45,324 bases of DNA from Rhodothermales bacterium (GTDB lineage: Bacteria > Bacteroidota > Rhodothermia > Rhodothermales > BA12), in contig JACSSA010000159.1 of NCBI GenBank assembly GCA_014879465.1, forward strand, positions 1 to 45,324, read 5' to 3'. Under the pieces are notes generated by a model. That model was not told the origin of the DNA. It saw nothing but the letters and a program-made list of their open reading frames with translations, and searched no databases. Positions 10,631-19,497 of the stretch are shown here, piece after piece (within the stretch, counting starts at the first letter, position 1; every line of letters begins with the position of its first letter). Both the position numbers and the translations under genes were made by a program.

Positions 10631-11092
10631 ATGCTCAACCCGGTTCTCAACAAGGGCGGCTGGGGCCTTAGCCTCACCCGCGCCGACTCGGTCGAAACCC
10701 TTCAGCCGATCCTCCGCGCCCATTACCAGCTGCTCAACGCCTACGAGTTTGCCCGGCAACAGGCCGGCAACGGCTTCCCCGACCGCGTCGAGAGCGCCCT
10801 CCGAACGTTCCGCACCGACATCGGCAAGATTTCCGAGACGATCTTGTCGTTCGGCGGCGCGCCCTACAACGGCACCGACATCGAGCCGGGCGCTACCGGC
10901 GACACCGAGGCGACACCTGCCCAGCGTATCGAGGCGCTCGACGCCGCCGAGCGCGATCTCAACGACAGCCTCGAAGCCAGCATGAACGTGCCGCAGCAGA
11001 TCCGTACGCTCGCCACGCTCAAACTGCTGCGCAACCACTCCAACGACCGTCTCGCCATCCTGCGCGAAGCCGCCCGCACCGTCCGCGCCTGA
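10631..11092 (+). CDS. Helical hypothetical protein (ferritin-like/DUF2383-like?)
   Basis: A 153-residue soluble protein predicted to be almost wholly helical. The segments LQPILRAHYQLLNAYEFARQQ, RVESALRTFRTDIGKISETILSF, QRIEALDAAERDLNDSLEASMN and QQIRTLATLKLLRNHSNDRLAILREAART would make a four-helix bundle with a glycine-rich middle loop. The His/Glu in AHYQLLNAYEF and the general layout recall ferritin-like or DUF2383 proteins, but no complete metal site is evident and the family call is uncertain. No signal peptide. It sits between trpE and trpS on the same strand, followed by a strong hairpin, so it may be transcribed with trpE. A link to Trp synthesis is only positional. Confidence 0.7.
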   Translation: MLNPVLNKGGWGLSLTRADSVETLQPILRAHYQLLNAYEFARQQAGNGFPDRVESALRTFRTDIGKISETILSFGGAPYNGTDIEPGATGDTEATPAQRIEALDAAERDLNDSLEASMNVPQQIRTLATLKLLRNHSNDRLAILREAARTVRA

Positions 11093-11116
11093 CCGCCCGC
11101 GCCGTGGCCCTGCTTG

Positions 11117-11153
11117 ACGGGCCGTCCGGCAGAACCCTCGCCGGGCGGCCCGT
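11117..11153 (+). terminator. Strong hairpin upstream of trpS
   Basis: A 14-bp stem (left ACGGGCCGTCCGGC, right GCCGGGCGGCCCGT, one G-T pair) closes a 9-nt loop, 24 nt after the preceding stop and 13 nt before the trpS ATG. The tail TCCTGTT is weakly T-rich. It could be a terminator for the upstream gene or a structured trpS leader that hides the start region. No T-box features are seen. Confidence 0.55.
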
Positions 11154-11166
11154 TCCTGTTCCGCCG

Positions 11167-12189
11167 ATGCCTGCTCCCTCTACCCGCCGCGTTGTCCTCT
11201 CCGGCATCCAGCCCTCGGGCACCCTCCACCTTGGCAACTACTTCGGTGCCCTCCGCCAGCACGTCGAACGGTCCAAACACACCACCGGAGACGGCAACGA
11301 CGCCTTCTTCTTCGTCGTCAACTACCACGCGCTGACGAGCCTGCGCGACGCCGACGCGCTCCGGCGCTACACGTTCGACGTGGCGCTCGACTACCTCGCC
11401 CTCGGCTTCGACCCGACGCACGCCGCGCTGTTCGTCCAGTCCGATGTGCCTGCCGTGACGGAGTTGGCATGGATCTTCAACTGCCTCACGCCCGTCGCCA
11501 GACTCGAAAAAGGCGTCGCGTACAAGGACAAGGTGCAGAACGGCCTCGTCGCCAACGCCGGGCTGTTCACGTACCCCATCTTGCAAGCCGCCGACATCCT
11601 GATCTACGGCGGCGACGTCCCGACGGTCGTGCCGGTGGGAGCCGACCAGAGGCAAAACCTCGAAACCGCGCGGGACGTGGCCGATTGGTTCAACGCCGCG
11701 TTTCCCGGCCCCGAAGGCGAACCGACGTTCGCGCTGCCCGAAGCGGAGATTCTCCCCGACGTGGCGATCGTACCGGGCGTGGACGGGCGGAAAATGTCCA
11801 AATCCTACGGCAACACCATCGGGCTGTTCGACGAGGGCAACGTGCTGAAGAAGCGGGTGGCGGCCATCGTCACGGATTCGACGCCGCTGGAAGAGCCGAA
11901 AGACCCCGACGCCGACAACGTCTTCGCGCTCATCAAACTCTTCGCCACGCCCGAGGAGACGGCGGAGATCGCCGCGAAGTACCGCGCAGGCGGTTACGGC
12001 TACGGCCACGCCAAAGGGAGGCTGCGCGAACTCATCGACGCGCACTTCGCCGAGGCCCGCGAACGACGCAAGGAACTGGCGGAACGGCCGGATTTCGTCC
12101 GCGACGTGCTGGCCGACGGCGCTCGCAAGGCCCGCCGTCGCGCCGATGCGGTGATGGACACGGTGCGCCGCCGCACGGGCCTGCGCTAA
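11167..12189 (+). CDS. trpS: Tryptophanyl-tRNA synthetase
   Basis: ATG 11167 (MPAPSTRRVVLSGIQPSG) is chosen over the track's upstream GTG, which would run through the hairpin. The 340-residue product is a class Ic synthetase that charges tRNA-Trp. It shows the HIGH-type motif PSGTLHLGNYFG near residue 17 and the KMSKS loop GRKMSKSYGNTIGLF. DKVQNG, TYPILQAADILIYGGDVVPVG-like text and DQRQNLETARDVA form the bacterial TrpRS core. It lies within the trp biosynthetic block, so synthesis and charging of Trp may share control; since the attenuator senses charged tRNA, this would form a feedback loop if co-transcribed with trpE. Secure. Confidence 0.96.
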   Translation: MPAPSTRRVVLSGIQPSGTLHLGNYFGALRQHVERSKHTTGDGNDAFFFVVNYHALTSLRDADALRRYTFDVALDYLALGFDPTHAALFVQSDVPAVTELAWIFNCLTPVARLEKGVAYKDKVQNGLVANAGLFTYPILQAADILIYGGDVPTVVPVGADQRQNLETARDVADWFNAAFPGPEGEPTFALPEAEILPDVAIVPGVDGRKMSKSYGNTIGLFDEGNVLKKRVAAIVTDSTPLEEPKDPDADNVFALIKLFATPEETAEIAAKYRAGGYGYGHAKGRLRELIDAHFAEARERRKELAERPDFVRDVLADGARKARRRADAVMDTVRRRTGLR

Positions 12190-12194
12190 CCTTT

Positions 12195-12217
12195 GAGACA
12201 CCCCAACGGGGTGTCTC
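12195..12217. repeat. Palindromic repeat, copy 1 (A:T variant)
   Basis: GAGACACCCC (12195-12204), loop AAC, GGGGTGTCTC (12208-12217), then TAC. It matches the repeats at 19469 and 37160 except that the stem carries an A:T pair where they carry G:C. Both sides changed together, which favours selection on the hairpin. The left outer GTA is missing. It lies between trpS and trpG and may act as a weak terminator. Confidence 0.75.
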
Positions 12218-12247
12218 TACGTCGGCCCCCGACCTTCGACCGTCGCT

Positions 12248-12837
<590 letters not shown>

Positions 12838-12841
<4 letters not shown>

Positions 12842-13872
12842 CGCCGCCGCTGCGCCCGTACCTCACCCGCATTGCTGGCGGAGACGAACTCACCCGCGCC
12901 GAGGCCGCCGAGGTGATGGGCGTGCTGCTTCGCGGCGAGGCCTCGCCCGAAGAAACCGCCGGGCTGCTCGTCGGGCTGGCCTCTCGCGGCGAAACGGTCG
13001 ACGAACTTACGGGCTTCGCCGAGGCGATGCGGGCGTACGCGGTTTCGGTGGACTGCCCCGACCCCGACGCCGTAGACCTGTGCGGCACCGGTGGCGACCT
13101 CTCCCACACGTTCAACGTCTCCACCGCCGCCAGCTTTGTCGTGGCCGGTGCGGGCGTGACGGTCGCCAAGCACGGCAACCGCAGCGTCTCGTCGCTCACC
13201 GGCAGCGCCGACGTGCTCGAAGCGCTCGGCGTGCAGGTCGGGCTGGGCAAGGCGGGTGTCGAGTTCTGCCTGCGCGAGACCGGTCTCGCGTTTCTGTTCG
13301 CACCCAACTTCCACCCGGCCTTGCGGCACGTCATGCCCGTGCGCCGGGCGCTGGGCGTGCGCACCGCCTTCAACCTGCTCGGTCCGCTATGCAACCCGGC
13401 AGGCGTCCGCCGTCAACTCGTGGGATGTTTTCGCGACTCGGCGGCGCGCAAGGTCGCCGGGATTTTGGCTGGATTGGGGACGGAACGCGCCTTGGCCGTC
13501 TGGGCGGTGGACGGTCTGGACGAGGCGTCGCCTGCCGACATCACCCGCATGTACCCCGTCGACGGCTCCCGCACGCTGCACGCGACGTCTATTGCGCCGG
13601 AAACGTTCGGCCTGCCCCGGCACTCGCTGGAGGAAATTCGCGGCGGATCGGCCACGGACAACGCGCAGATCATCCGCCATGTGCTGGACGGACGTCTCGG
13701 CGCTCCCCGAGACGCCGTGCTGATGAACGCGGCCCTCGGCCTGTTCGTGTCGGGGCGACACGACGACCCTGCCGACGCCTTTGCCGCCGCCGTCGAATCG
13801 GTGGATACGGGTCGCGCCAAGGCCAAACTGGCGGATTTGGTCGCCGCCTCCTGCGCTGCGCCCGTGGCCTGA
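12838..13872 (+). CDS. trpD: Anthranilate phosphoribosyltransferase TrpD
   Basis: TrpD transfers the phosphoribosyl group of PRPP to anthranilate. The 344-residue protein has DLCGTGGDLSHTFNVSTAASFVVAGAG (PRPP loop, GTGGD), KHGNRSVSSLTGSADVLEALG and FNLLGPLCNPAG, all family hallmarks. The start is a GTG that overlaps the trpG stop (GTGA). A 56-nt gap separates it from trpC. Length is normal. Secure. Confidence 0.96.
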
Positions 13873-13928
13873 ACCGATTACGACTTGTACGGGCTGTTCG
13901 CGAACGGCCCCTGCCACCATCTTCCCCC

Positions 13929-14753
13929 ATGACCATCCTCGACACCATCCTCGACGCCACGCGCACGACGGTTGAACGCCGCCGGAGGGTCGTGCCGCTG
14001 CGTGCGCTGGAAGACGCGCCGGGATTTGCCCGCACGCCGTTCGACGGAGCGCGGGCGCTGCGCTGCACCGACGATCAAGGCCGCGCCGAAGTCGCGTTCA
14101 TCGCCGAGTCGAAGAAGCGCAGCCCATCCAAAGGCCTGCTGCGCCCGGACTACGACGCCGCCGCGAACGTTCGCGCCTACGCCGAAGCCGGCGCGGCGGT
14201 GTCCAGCGTCCTCACCGAACCCGACTTCTTCGACGGCGCGCCGGAGCATCTTCAAGCCGCACGCGAAGCCGCGCCGCTGTTGCCGTTGCTGCGGAAGGAT
14301 TTCGTGATCGACGTCTACCAACTCGCCGAGGCGCGGGCGTGGGGGGCAGATCTGGTGTTGCTGATCGCGGCGGCGCTGGACAAGCACGCCCTCCACGATT
14401 TGCTCGACGGCGCGAAGGCGTACGGCCTGACGCCGCTGGTGGAAGTCCACGACGTGCGCGAACTGGATCGCTTCGAAGTCGACCGCGCGCCCATCGTGGG
14501 CGTCAACCACCGCGACCTGCGCACCTTCGAGGTTGATCTTCAGAAATCGCCGGAGGTGTTTCGCGTGCTGCCTCCGGAGATCGTCCGCGTGGCCGAGTCG
14601 GGGCTGAAAGACGCCGCGACGATTGCCGACCTGCACCGCGCCGGAGCCGACGCCGTCCTGATCGGCGAGACGTTCATGCGCGAACCGTCGCCGGGCGACG
14701 CGCTGCGGCAGCTCCGCGCCGACGTCCACGCCCTGCTCTACCCCACCGACTAA
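13929..14753 (+). CDS. trpC: Indole-3-glycerol-phosphate synthase TrpC
   Basis: ATG 13929 (MTILDTILDATRTTVERRR) is the start; the track's 557-aa ORF is a shadow extension over trpD. The 274-residue TIM barrel closes the indole ring to form indole-3-glycerol phosphate. Catalytic segments are FIAESKKRSPSKGLL (essential Lys), VLTEPDFFDG, LLRKDFVIDVYQL (second Lys), GVNHRDLRTFEVDL, VAESGL and VLIGETFM. It is a separate protein, not fused to TrpF as in E. coli, and trpF begins 5 nt after its stop. Confidence 0.96.
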   Translation: MTILDTILDATRTTVERRRRVVPLRALEDAPGFARTPFDGARALRCTDDQGRAEVAFIAESKKRSPSKGLLRPDYDAAANVRAYAEAGAAVSSVLTEPDFFDGAPEHLQAAREAAPLLPLLRKDFVIDVYQLAEARAWGADLVLLIAAALDKHALHDLLDGAKAYGLTPLVEVHDVRELDRFEVDRAPIVGVNHRDLRTFEVDLQKSPEVFRVLPPEIVRVAESGLKDAATIADLHRAGADAVLIGETFMREPSPGDALRQLRADVHALLYPTD

Positions 14754-14757
14754 CCCT

Positions 14758-15390
14758 TTGCCTGTGCGCCCCAAAATCAAAATCTGCGGCTTGACGACGC
14801 TCGAAGACGCCCGGTTCGCCTCCGGGCTTGGAGCCGATCTTCTTGGCTTCGTCCAGCACGAAGCCAGCCCGCGCCACATCCGCCCGGAAGACGCCGCCGA
14901 GATCATCCAATGGATCTACGGCCCCCAAACCGTCGGCGTGTTCGTCAACAAGACGCCCGAGGAGGTCAACGCCGCGTGCGAAACGGCGGGCTTCGCGTAC
15001 GCCCAGCTTCACGGCACGGAGTCGGTGGACGAATGCCGTCGGATCGACCGGCCCGTCATCAAGGCGTTTCGGGTGATGCACGACGCCTCCGCCGAGCAAC
15101 TCCGCGCCGCGATGGAGCCGTACCGCGACGTGGCAGAGATCTTCCTGCTGGATACGCATTCCACCAGCCTGTGGGGCGGCACGGGCGAGAGTTTCAACTG
15201 GCGGCTGGCCCGCGACCTCGCCGCCGACTTCCCGATCCTGCTCGCGGGCGGCCTCACGCCCGAGAACGCGGCCGAAGCCGTCGAGACGATGCGTCCGTGG
15301 GGCGTCGACGTCTCCTCCGGCGTGGAGGCCTCGCCCGGCATCAAGGATTTCGACAAGATGATGGCCTTCTTCAATGCGTTGGAGCCGTGA
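14758..15390 (+). CDS. trpF: Phosphoribosylanthranilate isomerase TrpF
   Basis: TrpF isomerises phosphoribosylanthranilate to CdRP. The start is not ATG: TTG 14758 gives MPVRPKIKICG, and GTG 14764 is the alternative. KICGLTTLEDARFASGLGADLLGF holds the catalytic Cys, followed by the phosphate-binding SPRHIR. LLDTHSTSLWGGTGESFNW supplies the catalytic Asp, and LLAGGLTPENAAEAV and GVDVSSGVEASPGIKD complete the barrel. The protein is 210 residues long. The weak start may reduce translation relative to TrpC, from which it is 5 nt away. Confidence 0.94.
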   Translation: MPVRPKIKICGLTTLEDARFASGLGADLLGFVQHEASPRHIRPEDAAEIIQWIYGPQTVGVFVNKTPEEVNAACETAGFAYAQLHGTESVDECRRIDRPVIKAFRVMHDASAEQLRAAMEPYRDVAEIFLLDTHSTSLWGGTGESFNWRLARDLAADFPILLAGGLTPENAAEAVETMRPWGVDVSSGVEASPGIKDFDKMMAFFNALEP

Positions 15391-15485
15391 TCCAACCCGT
15401 TCGCTTTTGTTCGTTGGACGCTCGCTTTGCTCGCGGTTGATGTTGTTAGACGACGCTCCGGCCTCCTGCCGCGCATGCTCCTTCT

Positions 15486-15513
15486 GACAACCAACCGGTA
15501 TCTACCAACTACC
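15486..15513 (+). repeat. Heptad spacer before trpB
   Basis: Four 7-mers GACAACC, AACCGGT, ATCTACC, AACTACC run directly up to the trpB ATG. They share A/C-rich composition with C at the end of three of four. The trpF-trpB gap is otherwise 123 bp with no clear promoter. A similar AC-rich run (ATACACC, AACACC, ATACACC) ends at the hisG GTG near 18051-18070, though its spacing is not strictly seven. Confidence 0.45.
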
Positions 15514-16722
15514 ATGCTTCCTCCCAAAACGCTGCGCTACGTCGCGCCCGACGCGACCGGCCACTTCGGCCCGTACGGCGGCTCGTTCATCCCGGAAATC
15601 CTCGTCCCGACGTTCGAGGCGCTGCGGTCGGCGTGGAACGAGGCCAAAAACGATTCGGCGTTCTGGAACGAATGGCGCAGCGTCTTGAACGAGTACGTCG
15701 GGCGACCGACGCCGTTGACCTTCGCCGAGCGGCTGTCCGAGCAGACCGGGTTGAAGGTGTACTTGAAGCGCGAAGACCTCTGCCACACCGGCGCGCACAA
15801 GGTCAACAACACCGTCGGGCAGGTGCTGCTGGCGCGGCGGATGGGGCGCACCCGCATCATCGCCGAGACCGGCGCGGGGCAACACGGCGTGGCCACGGCC
15901 ACCGTCTGCGCCAAATACGGCCTGCCGTGCGTCGTCTACATGGGCGAAGAGGACATGCGCCGTCAAGAGCTGAACGTGCTGCGGATGCGGCTGCTGGGGG
16001 CGGAAGTCGTCCCCGCGACCTCCGGCAGCAAAACCCTCAAAGACGCCACGAACGAGGCCTTTCGCGACTGGGTGGCGCACCCCGACGACACCTTTTATGT
16101 GATCGGCAGCGTGGTTGGGCCGCACCCGTATCCCGAAATGGTGCGCGACTTTCAGCGCATCATTGGCGACGAAGTCCGGCAGCAACTGGCCGAGCGCGAA
16201 GGCCGAGAGACGCCCGACGCGGCGTTCGCCTGCGTGGGCGGTGGCTCCAACGCGATGGGCCTGTTCTACCCGTTCGTGGACAACTGGGGCACCCTCCTCT
16301 TCGGTGCGGAAGCCGCCGGCGAGGGCCTCGGCGGGCGACACGCGGCGACGCTCACGCTGGGCACGCCGGGCGTCCTCCACGGCTCGATGTCGTACCTGCT
16401 GCAAGACGCCGCCGGGCAGGTGCAGGAGGCGCATTCCATCTCCGCCGGGCTGGACTATCCGGGCGTCGGGCCGGAGCACGCCTACCTTCGCGACCTCGGG
16501 CGCGTGCGCTACGAGGCCGTCACCGACGACGAGGCGCTGGCCGCCGTGCAGACGCTTTCGCGGCTCGAAGGCATCATTCCCGCCCTCGAATCCGCGCACG
16601 CCGTGGCGTTGCTGCTGCGCACCGCGCCCTCGCTCGACGCGGGCAGCGTGGTCGTGCTCAACGTGTCCGGACGCGGCGACAAGGACATGCACACCCTCTC
16701 CGAACGCTGGGGCAATGGTTGA
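15514..16722 (+). CDS. trpB: Tryptophan synthase beta chain TrpB
   Basis: The real start is ATG 15514 ([23 protein letters not shown]); the track's earlier start runs through the spacer. The 402-residue PLP enzyme joins indole to serine. [20 protein letters not shown] holds the PLP-binding Lys, [12 protein letters not shown] the catalytic Glu and loop, and [15 protein letters not shown] the phosphate-binding glycine loop. It is a TrpB1-type chain expected to pair with TrpA and channel indole. The last 8 nt overlap the GNAT gene. Separation of trpB and trpA by that gene is unusual. Confidence 0.97.
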   Translation: MLPPKTLRYVAPDATGHFGPYGGSFIPEILVPTFEALRSAWNEAKNDSAFWNEWRSVLNEYVGRPTPLTFAERLSEQTGLKVYLKREDLCHTGAHKVNNTVGQVLLARRMGRTRIIAETGAGQHGVATATVCAKYGLPCVVYMGEEDMRRQELNVLRMRLLGAEVVPATSGSKTLKDATNEAFRDWVAHPDDTFYVIGSVVGPHPYPEMVRDFQRIIGDEVRQQLAEREGRETPDAAFACVGGGSNAMGLFYPFVDNWGTLLFGAEAAGEGLGGRHAATLTLGTPGVLHGSMSYLLQDAAGQVQEAHSISAGLDYPGVGPEHAYLRDLGRVRYEAVTDDEALAAVQTLSRLEGIIPALESAHAVALLLRTAPSLDAGSVVVLNVSGRGDKDMHTLSERWGNG

Positions 16723-17161
16723 TTCGGCTCCCGACGGCTACCGGCTCTCGTTCGACCGTTCCGAGGTGGATATCGACGCGGTGCACGCCTTCCTGACAGC
16801 CTCGTACTGGTCGCCCGGCATCTCGCGCGAGCGCGTGGCGCGCGCCGTGGCCGGTTCGCTGTGCGTTTCGGCGTTCGCGCCGTCGGGGGCGCAAGTCGGT
16901 TTTGCGCGGGCCGTCACGGACTACGCCTCGTTCGCCTACCTCGCCGACGTGTACGTCGTGCCTGAACACGGCGGGCGCGGGTTGGCGCGAAAGATGACGC
17001 AGGCGCTGCTCGACCACCCAGAGATGCAAACGATTCGGCGCTGGATGCTCGCCACCCGCGACGCGCACGGCGTCTACGAGGCGCTGGGGTTTCACGCGCT
17101 GGAAGATCCCACGAAGGCGATGGAATACCGACCGCCTCGGGGGCAATTCCCTCCCGCCTAA
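16715..17161 (+). CDS. GNAT-family N-acetyltransferase
   Basis: ATG 16715 overlaps the end of trpB by 8 nt; the track's 348-aa version is a shadow. The 148-residue product has the GNAT fold: [52 protein letters not shown] (the acetyl-CoA loop, Q/RxxGxG/A type) and a C-terminal [14 protein letters not shown]. Such small enzymes acetylate amines of metabolites, antibiotics or proteins; the substrate is not visible. Its overlap with trpB and the 28-nt gap to trpA mean it is surely co-transcribed with both. Confidence 0.88.
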   Translation: MVDSAPDGYRLSFDRSEVDIDAVHAFLTASYWSPGISRERVARAVAGSLCVSAFAPSGAQVGFARAVTDYASFAYLADVYVVPEHGGRGLARKMTQALLDHPEMQTIRRWMLATRDAHGVYEALGFHALEDPTKAMEYRPPRGQFPPA

Positions 17162-17189
17162 CGTTCCCTTTTTCAGCCCACGCCCTGCA

Positions 17190-17996
17190 ATGCCCGACTT
17201 ACGCCGCCACCTGCTCGACCTGCGCACGCAAGGCCGCACCGCGATGGGGCTGTTTCTAACCAGCGGCTTCCCCGATCCCGCATCGACCGGCCCCATCCTC
17301 GATGCGCTCGTGGCGGGCGGGGCAGACGTTGTGGAGCTGGGGATGCCGTTCTCCGACCCGCTCGCCGAAGGCCTGCCGATCCAGCGAGCCTCGGCGCGGG
17401 CGCTGGCGCACGGCGTCGCAATGGACGATGCGTTTGAGACGGCGCGGGCGTTTACCGCGCACCATCCGCACATCCCGCTCGTGCTGATGGGCTACTACAA
17501 CCCGGTGTTGCAGTACGGCCTCGACCGGTTTTGCGCCGACGCCCAAGCCGCAGGCGTTGCCGGATTGATCCTTCCCGACTTGCCGCCGGAAGAATCGGGG
17601 GCGCTGGAAGCCGCCGCCGCCGCACACGGCCTCGACGTCACGTTCCTCGTCGCTCCCAACACGCCGGACGAGCGCATGCAGACCGTCGCCGAGCGCTCCA
17701 CCGGCTTCGTCTATGCCGTCTCGTCGCCGGGGCTGACCGGTCAGACGCTCTCTGCCCACGACGCCATCGGCGCGTACTTGGATCGGGCGAAGGCGCTGGT
17801 TGGAGACGTGCCGCTGCTCGTGGGTTTCGGCATCCGCACCGCCCACGATGCCGCCCGGCTCTCCGCCCACACCGACGGCTTCATCGTCGGGACGGCCCTC
17901 ATCGAGACCGTCGAGCGCCTCTGGGACGACCCGTTGCTTTCCGATGCCGAGCGACGGGCCGAAGTGGAAGCGTTCGTGCGCGGCCTGCGTTCGTAA
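17190..17996 (+). CDS. trpA: Tryptophan synthase alpha chain TrpA (Glu at position 60)
   Basis: TrpA cleaves indole-3-glycerol phosphate to indole. The 268-residue barrel has FLTSGFPDP, catalytic Glu49 in [34 protein letters not shown] and [10 protein letters not shown]. The usual LADGP is LAEGL, and counting from the ATG puts the change exactly at residue 60, the catalytic Asp60 of the E. coli enzyme, replaced here by Glu; the following Pro is also lost. Activity is still likely because charge is kept and the gene lies in an intact operon. hisG follows after 74 nt. Confidence 0.95.
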   Translation: MPDLRRHLLDLRTQGRTAMGLFLTSGFPDPASTGPILDALVAGGADVVELGMPFSDPLAEGLPIQRASARALAHGVAMDDAFETARAFTAHHPHIPLVLMGYYNPVLQYGLDRFCADAQAAGVAGLILPDLPPEESGALEAAAAAHGLDVTFLVAPNTPDERMQTVAERSTGFVYAVSSPGLTGQTLSAHDAIGAYLDRAKALVGDVPLLVGFGIRTAHDAARLSAHTDGFIVGTALIETVERLWDDPLLSDAERRAEVEAFVRGLRS

Positions 17997-18070
17997 GAAC
18001 GAGCATCGTAGAGGGTGTATTGAAAGAGCCTTTTCGATACCCAACCAACCATACACCAACACCATACACC

Positions 18071-18952
18071 GTGTCCATTCTCCGCCTCGGCCTCCCCAAA
18101 GGCAGCCTCCAAGACGCCACCCTTGACCTGCTCAAACGCGCCGGGTACGGATTCCACGTCAAAGACCGCAACTACTTCCCCGGCTCCGACGACGACGAGA
18201 TCGAGGCGATGCTCATTCGGGCGCAGGAAATGGCCCCGTACGTTGCCGACGGCGTGTTCGACGCGGGCATCACGGGCAAGGACTGGGTGAAGGAAACCGG
18301 CAACGAGGGCAACGTGGTGGTCGTGGCCGATCTCGTGTACTCGAAGGCGTCGATGCGGCCCGTGCGGTGGGTGCTGGCCGTCCCGGAAGCGTCGGAGATC
18401 CATTCCGTGCAAGACCTGCAAGGCAAGCGCATCGCCACCGAAGTCGTGCAGCTCACCAAGGCGTGGCTGGCGGAAAACGGCGTCGAGGCCGACGTCGAGT
18501 TTTCGTGGGGCGCGACCGAAGCCAAGTGCCCGGAACTCGTCGATGCCATCGTGGAAGTGACCGAGACCGGCTCGTCGCTGCGGGCCAACCGCCTGCGCAT
18601 CGTCGAGACGCTGATGACGTCCAACACCCAGCTCATCGCCAACGCCGACGCGTGGAACGACCCGTGGAAGCGCCGCAAGATCGAGACGCTGGCCATGCTG
18701 ATGCAGGGCGCGATCCTCGCCGAGGGCAAGGTGGCGCTCAAGATGAACGCCCGCCGGGGCGATCTCCAAAAGATCCTCGCCGTATTGCCCGCACTCAAGA
18801 TGCCGACCGTCGCGCCGCTGGCCGTGGGCGAAGAATGGGTGGCCATCGAGACGGTGATCGAGGAACGCGAAGTGCGTCGTTTGATCCCCGCACTCAAAGA
18901 CGCCGGTGCCGAAGGCATCTACGAGTACCCGATCTCCAAAATCATCCCGTGA
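18071..18952 (+). CDS. hisG: ATP phosphoribosyltransferase HisG (long form)
   Basis: HisG condenses ATP with PRPP, the first step of histidine synthesis. GTG 18071 gives [21 protein letters not shown]; the track's longer ORF is a shadow over trpA. Family segments are [31 protein letters not shown] and the PRPP-binding [17 protein letters not shown]. At 293 residues it is the long form, with a C-terminal regulatory domain ([25 protein letters not shown]) for histidine inhibition, so HisZ should not be needed. No other his gene is in the window. A TATACACC-like AC-rich spacer precedes it and its stop overlaps the next gene by GTGA. Confidence 0.95.
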   Translation: MSILRLGLPKGSLQDATLDLLKRAGYGFHVKDRNYFPGSDDDEIEAMLIRAQEMAPYVADGVFDAGITGKDWVKETGNEGNVVVVADLVYSKASMRPVRWVLAVPEASEIHSVQDLQGKRIATEVVQLTKAWLAENGVEADVEFSWGATEAKCPELVDAIVEVTETGSSLRANRLRIVETLMTSNTQLIANADAWNDPWKRRKIETLAMLMQGAILAEGKVALKMNARRGDLQKILAVLPALKMPTVAPLAVGEEWVAIETVIEEREVRRLIPALKDAGAEGIYEYPISKIIP

Positions 18953-19410
18953 GCGACGCCGCTGCCCGAGCACGCCTTGCCAGCGCGGCCATCTCGCGGA
19001 TCGGGCGAGATGCGCGGACGAGGCTTGGGGTGTTCGCGCTGCTGCTGGCGGGGCTGCTCGTCGGGTGCAAGGCCAAGCCCGCAGGCCGCACGGCGGAGCC
19101 GTTTCCGCAACCCGATACGGCGCTCGTGGCAACGCTCGGCACGCTGCATCTGCTGGAGGCGCGGCAGGCGCGGTTTGGCGACGTGCCCCCGACGATGCGC
19201 GAAGAAGCCATGGCGGCGCACGGCTTCACGGAAGCGTCGCTGCGGCAGGCCGTAGAGCACGCCCAGCGGGACGTGCCGACGTGGGAGTCGCTGGCGATTG
19301 CGGTAGATGCGTGGCTACTGGATCCGGCGCACGGCGGCGGCACCGTATCCGACAGCGTGCAAGAAAACCTCGGTTCGCCCGCGCTGCCGTCGGACTTGCA
19401 GGGCCGATGA
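18949..19410 (+). CDS. DUF4296-like lipoprotein
   Basis: The GTG at 18949 overlaps the hisG stop (GTGA). The 153-residue product has a basic N-terminus, hydrophobic [15 protein letters not shown] and a lipobox (LVGC), then a short domain [43 protein letters not shown]. That pattern of an HLLEA helix and a helix ending in a putative E/R-rich turn recalls DUF4296, a Bacteroidota lipoprotein family of unknown function. The domain call is moderate. A tandem repeat and palindrome follow its stop. Confidence 0.7.
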   Translation: MSDAAARARLASAAISRIGRDARTRLGVFALLLAGLLVGCKAKPAGRTAEPFPQPDTALVATLGTLHLLEARQARFGDVPPTMREEAMAAHGFTEASLRQAVEHAQRDVPTWESLAIAVDAWLLDPAHGGGTVSDSVQENLGSPALPSDLQGR

Positions 19411-19412
19411 CC

Positions 19413-19472
19413 GGGGGGACGGCAACGTAGCGCGGGGGGACGGCAACGTAGCGCGGGGGGACGGCAACGTAG
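19413..19472 (+). repeat. Tandem 21-nt repeat, 2.9 copies
   Basis: The unit is G6 followed by ACGGCAACGTAGCGC. Units lie at 19413-19433 and 19434-19454, and a third runs from 19455 until its GTAG merges into the palindrome at 19469. There are no differences between copies. It starts 2 nt after the lipoprotein stop. Perfect identity suggests recent expansion. Confidence 0.85.
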
Positions 19473-19497
19473 AGACGCCCCAGTGGGGCGTCTCTAC
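19469..19497. repeat. Palindromic repeat, copy 2, between convergent genes
   Basis: Perfect 13-bp arms GTAGAGACGCCCC (19469-19481) and GGGGCGTCTCTAC (19485-19497) flank a 3-nt loop AGT. It separates the convergent lipoprotein and recQ genes and is suited to bidirectional termination. Its right arm supplies the recQ stop codon (CTA at 19494-19496 read as TAG). The same palindrome type is, from memory, scattered in cyanobacterial and Bacteroidota genomes. Confidence 0.85.

Noticed and set aside
19413-19472. Tandem repeat considered as a CRISPR array or coding repeat
   Set aside because: Units are contiguous without spacers, and the frame through them has no start, partner or homology.
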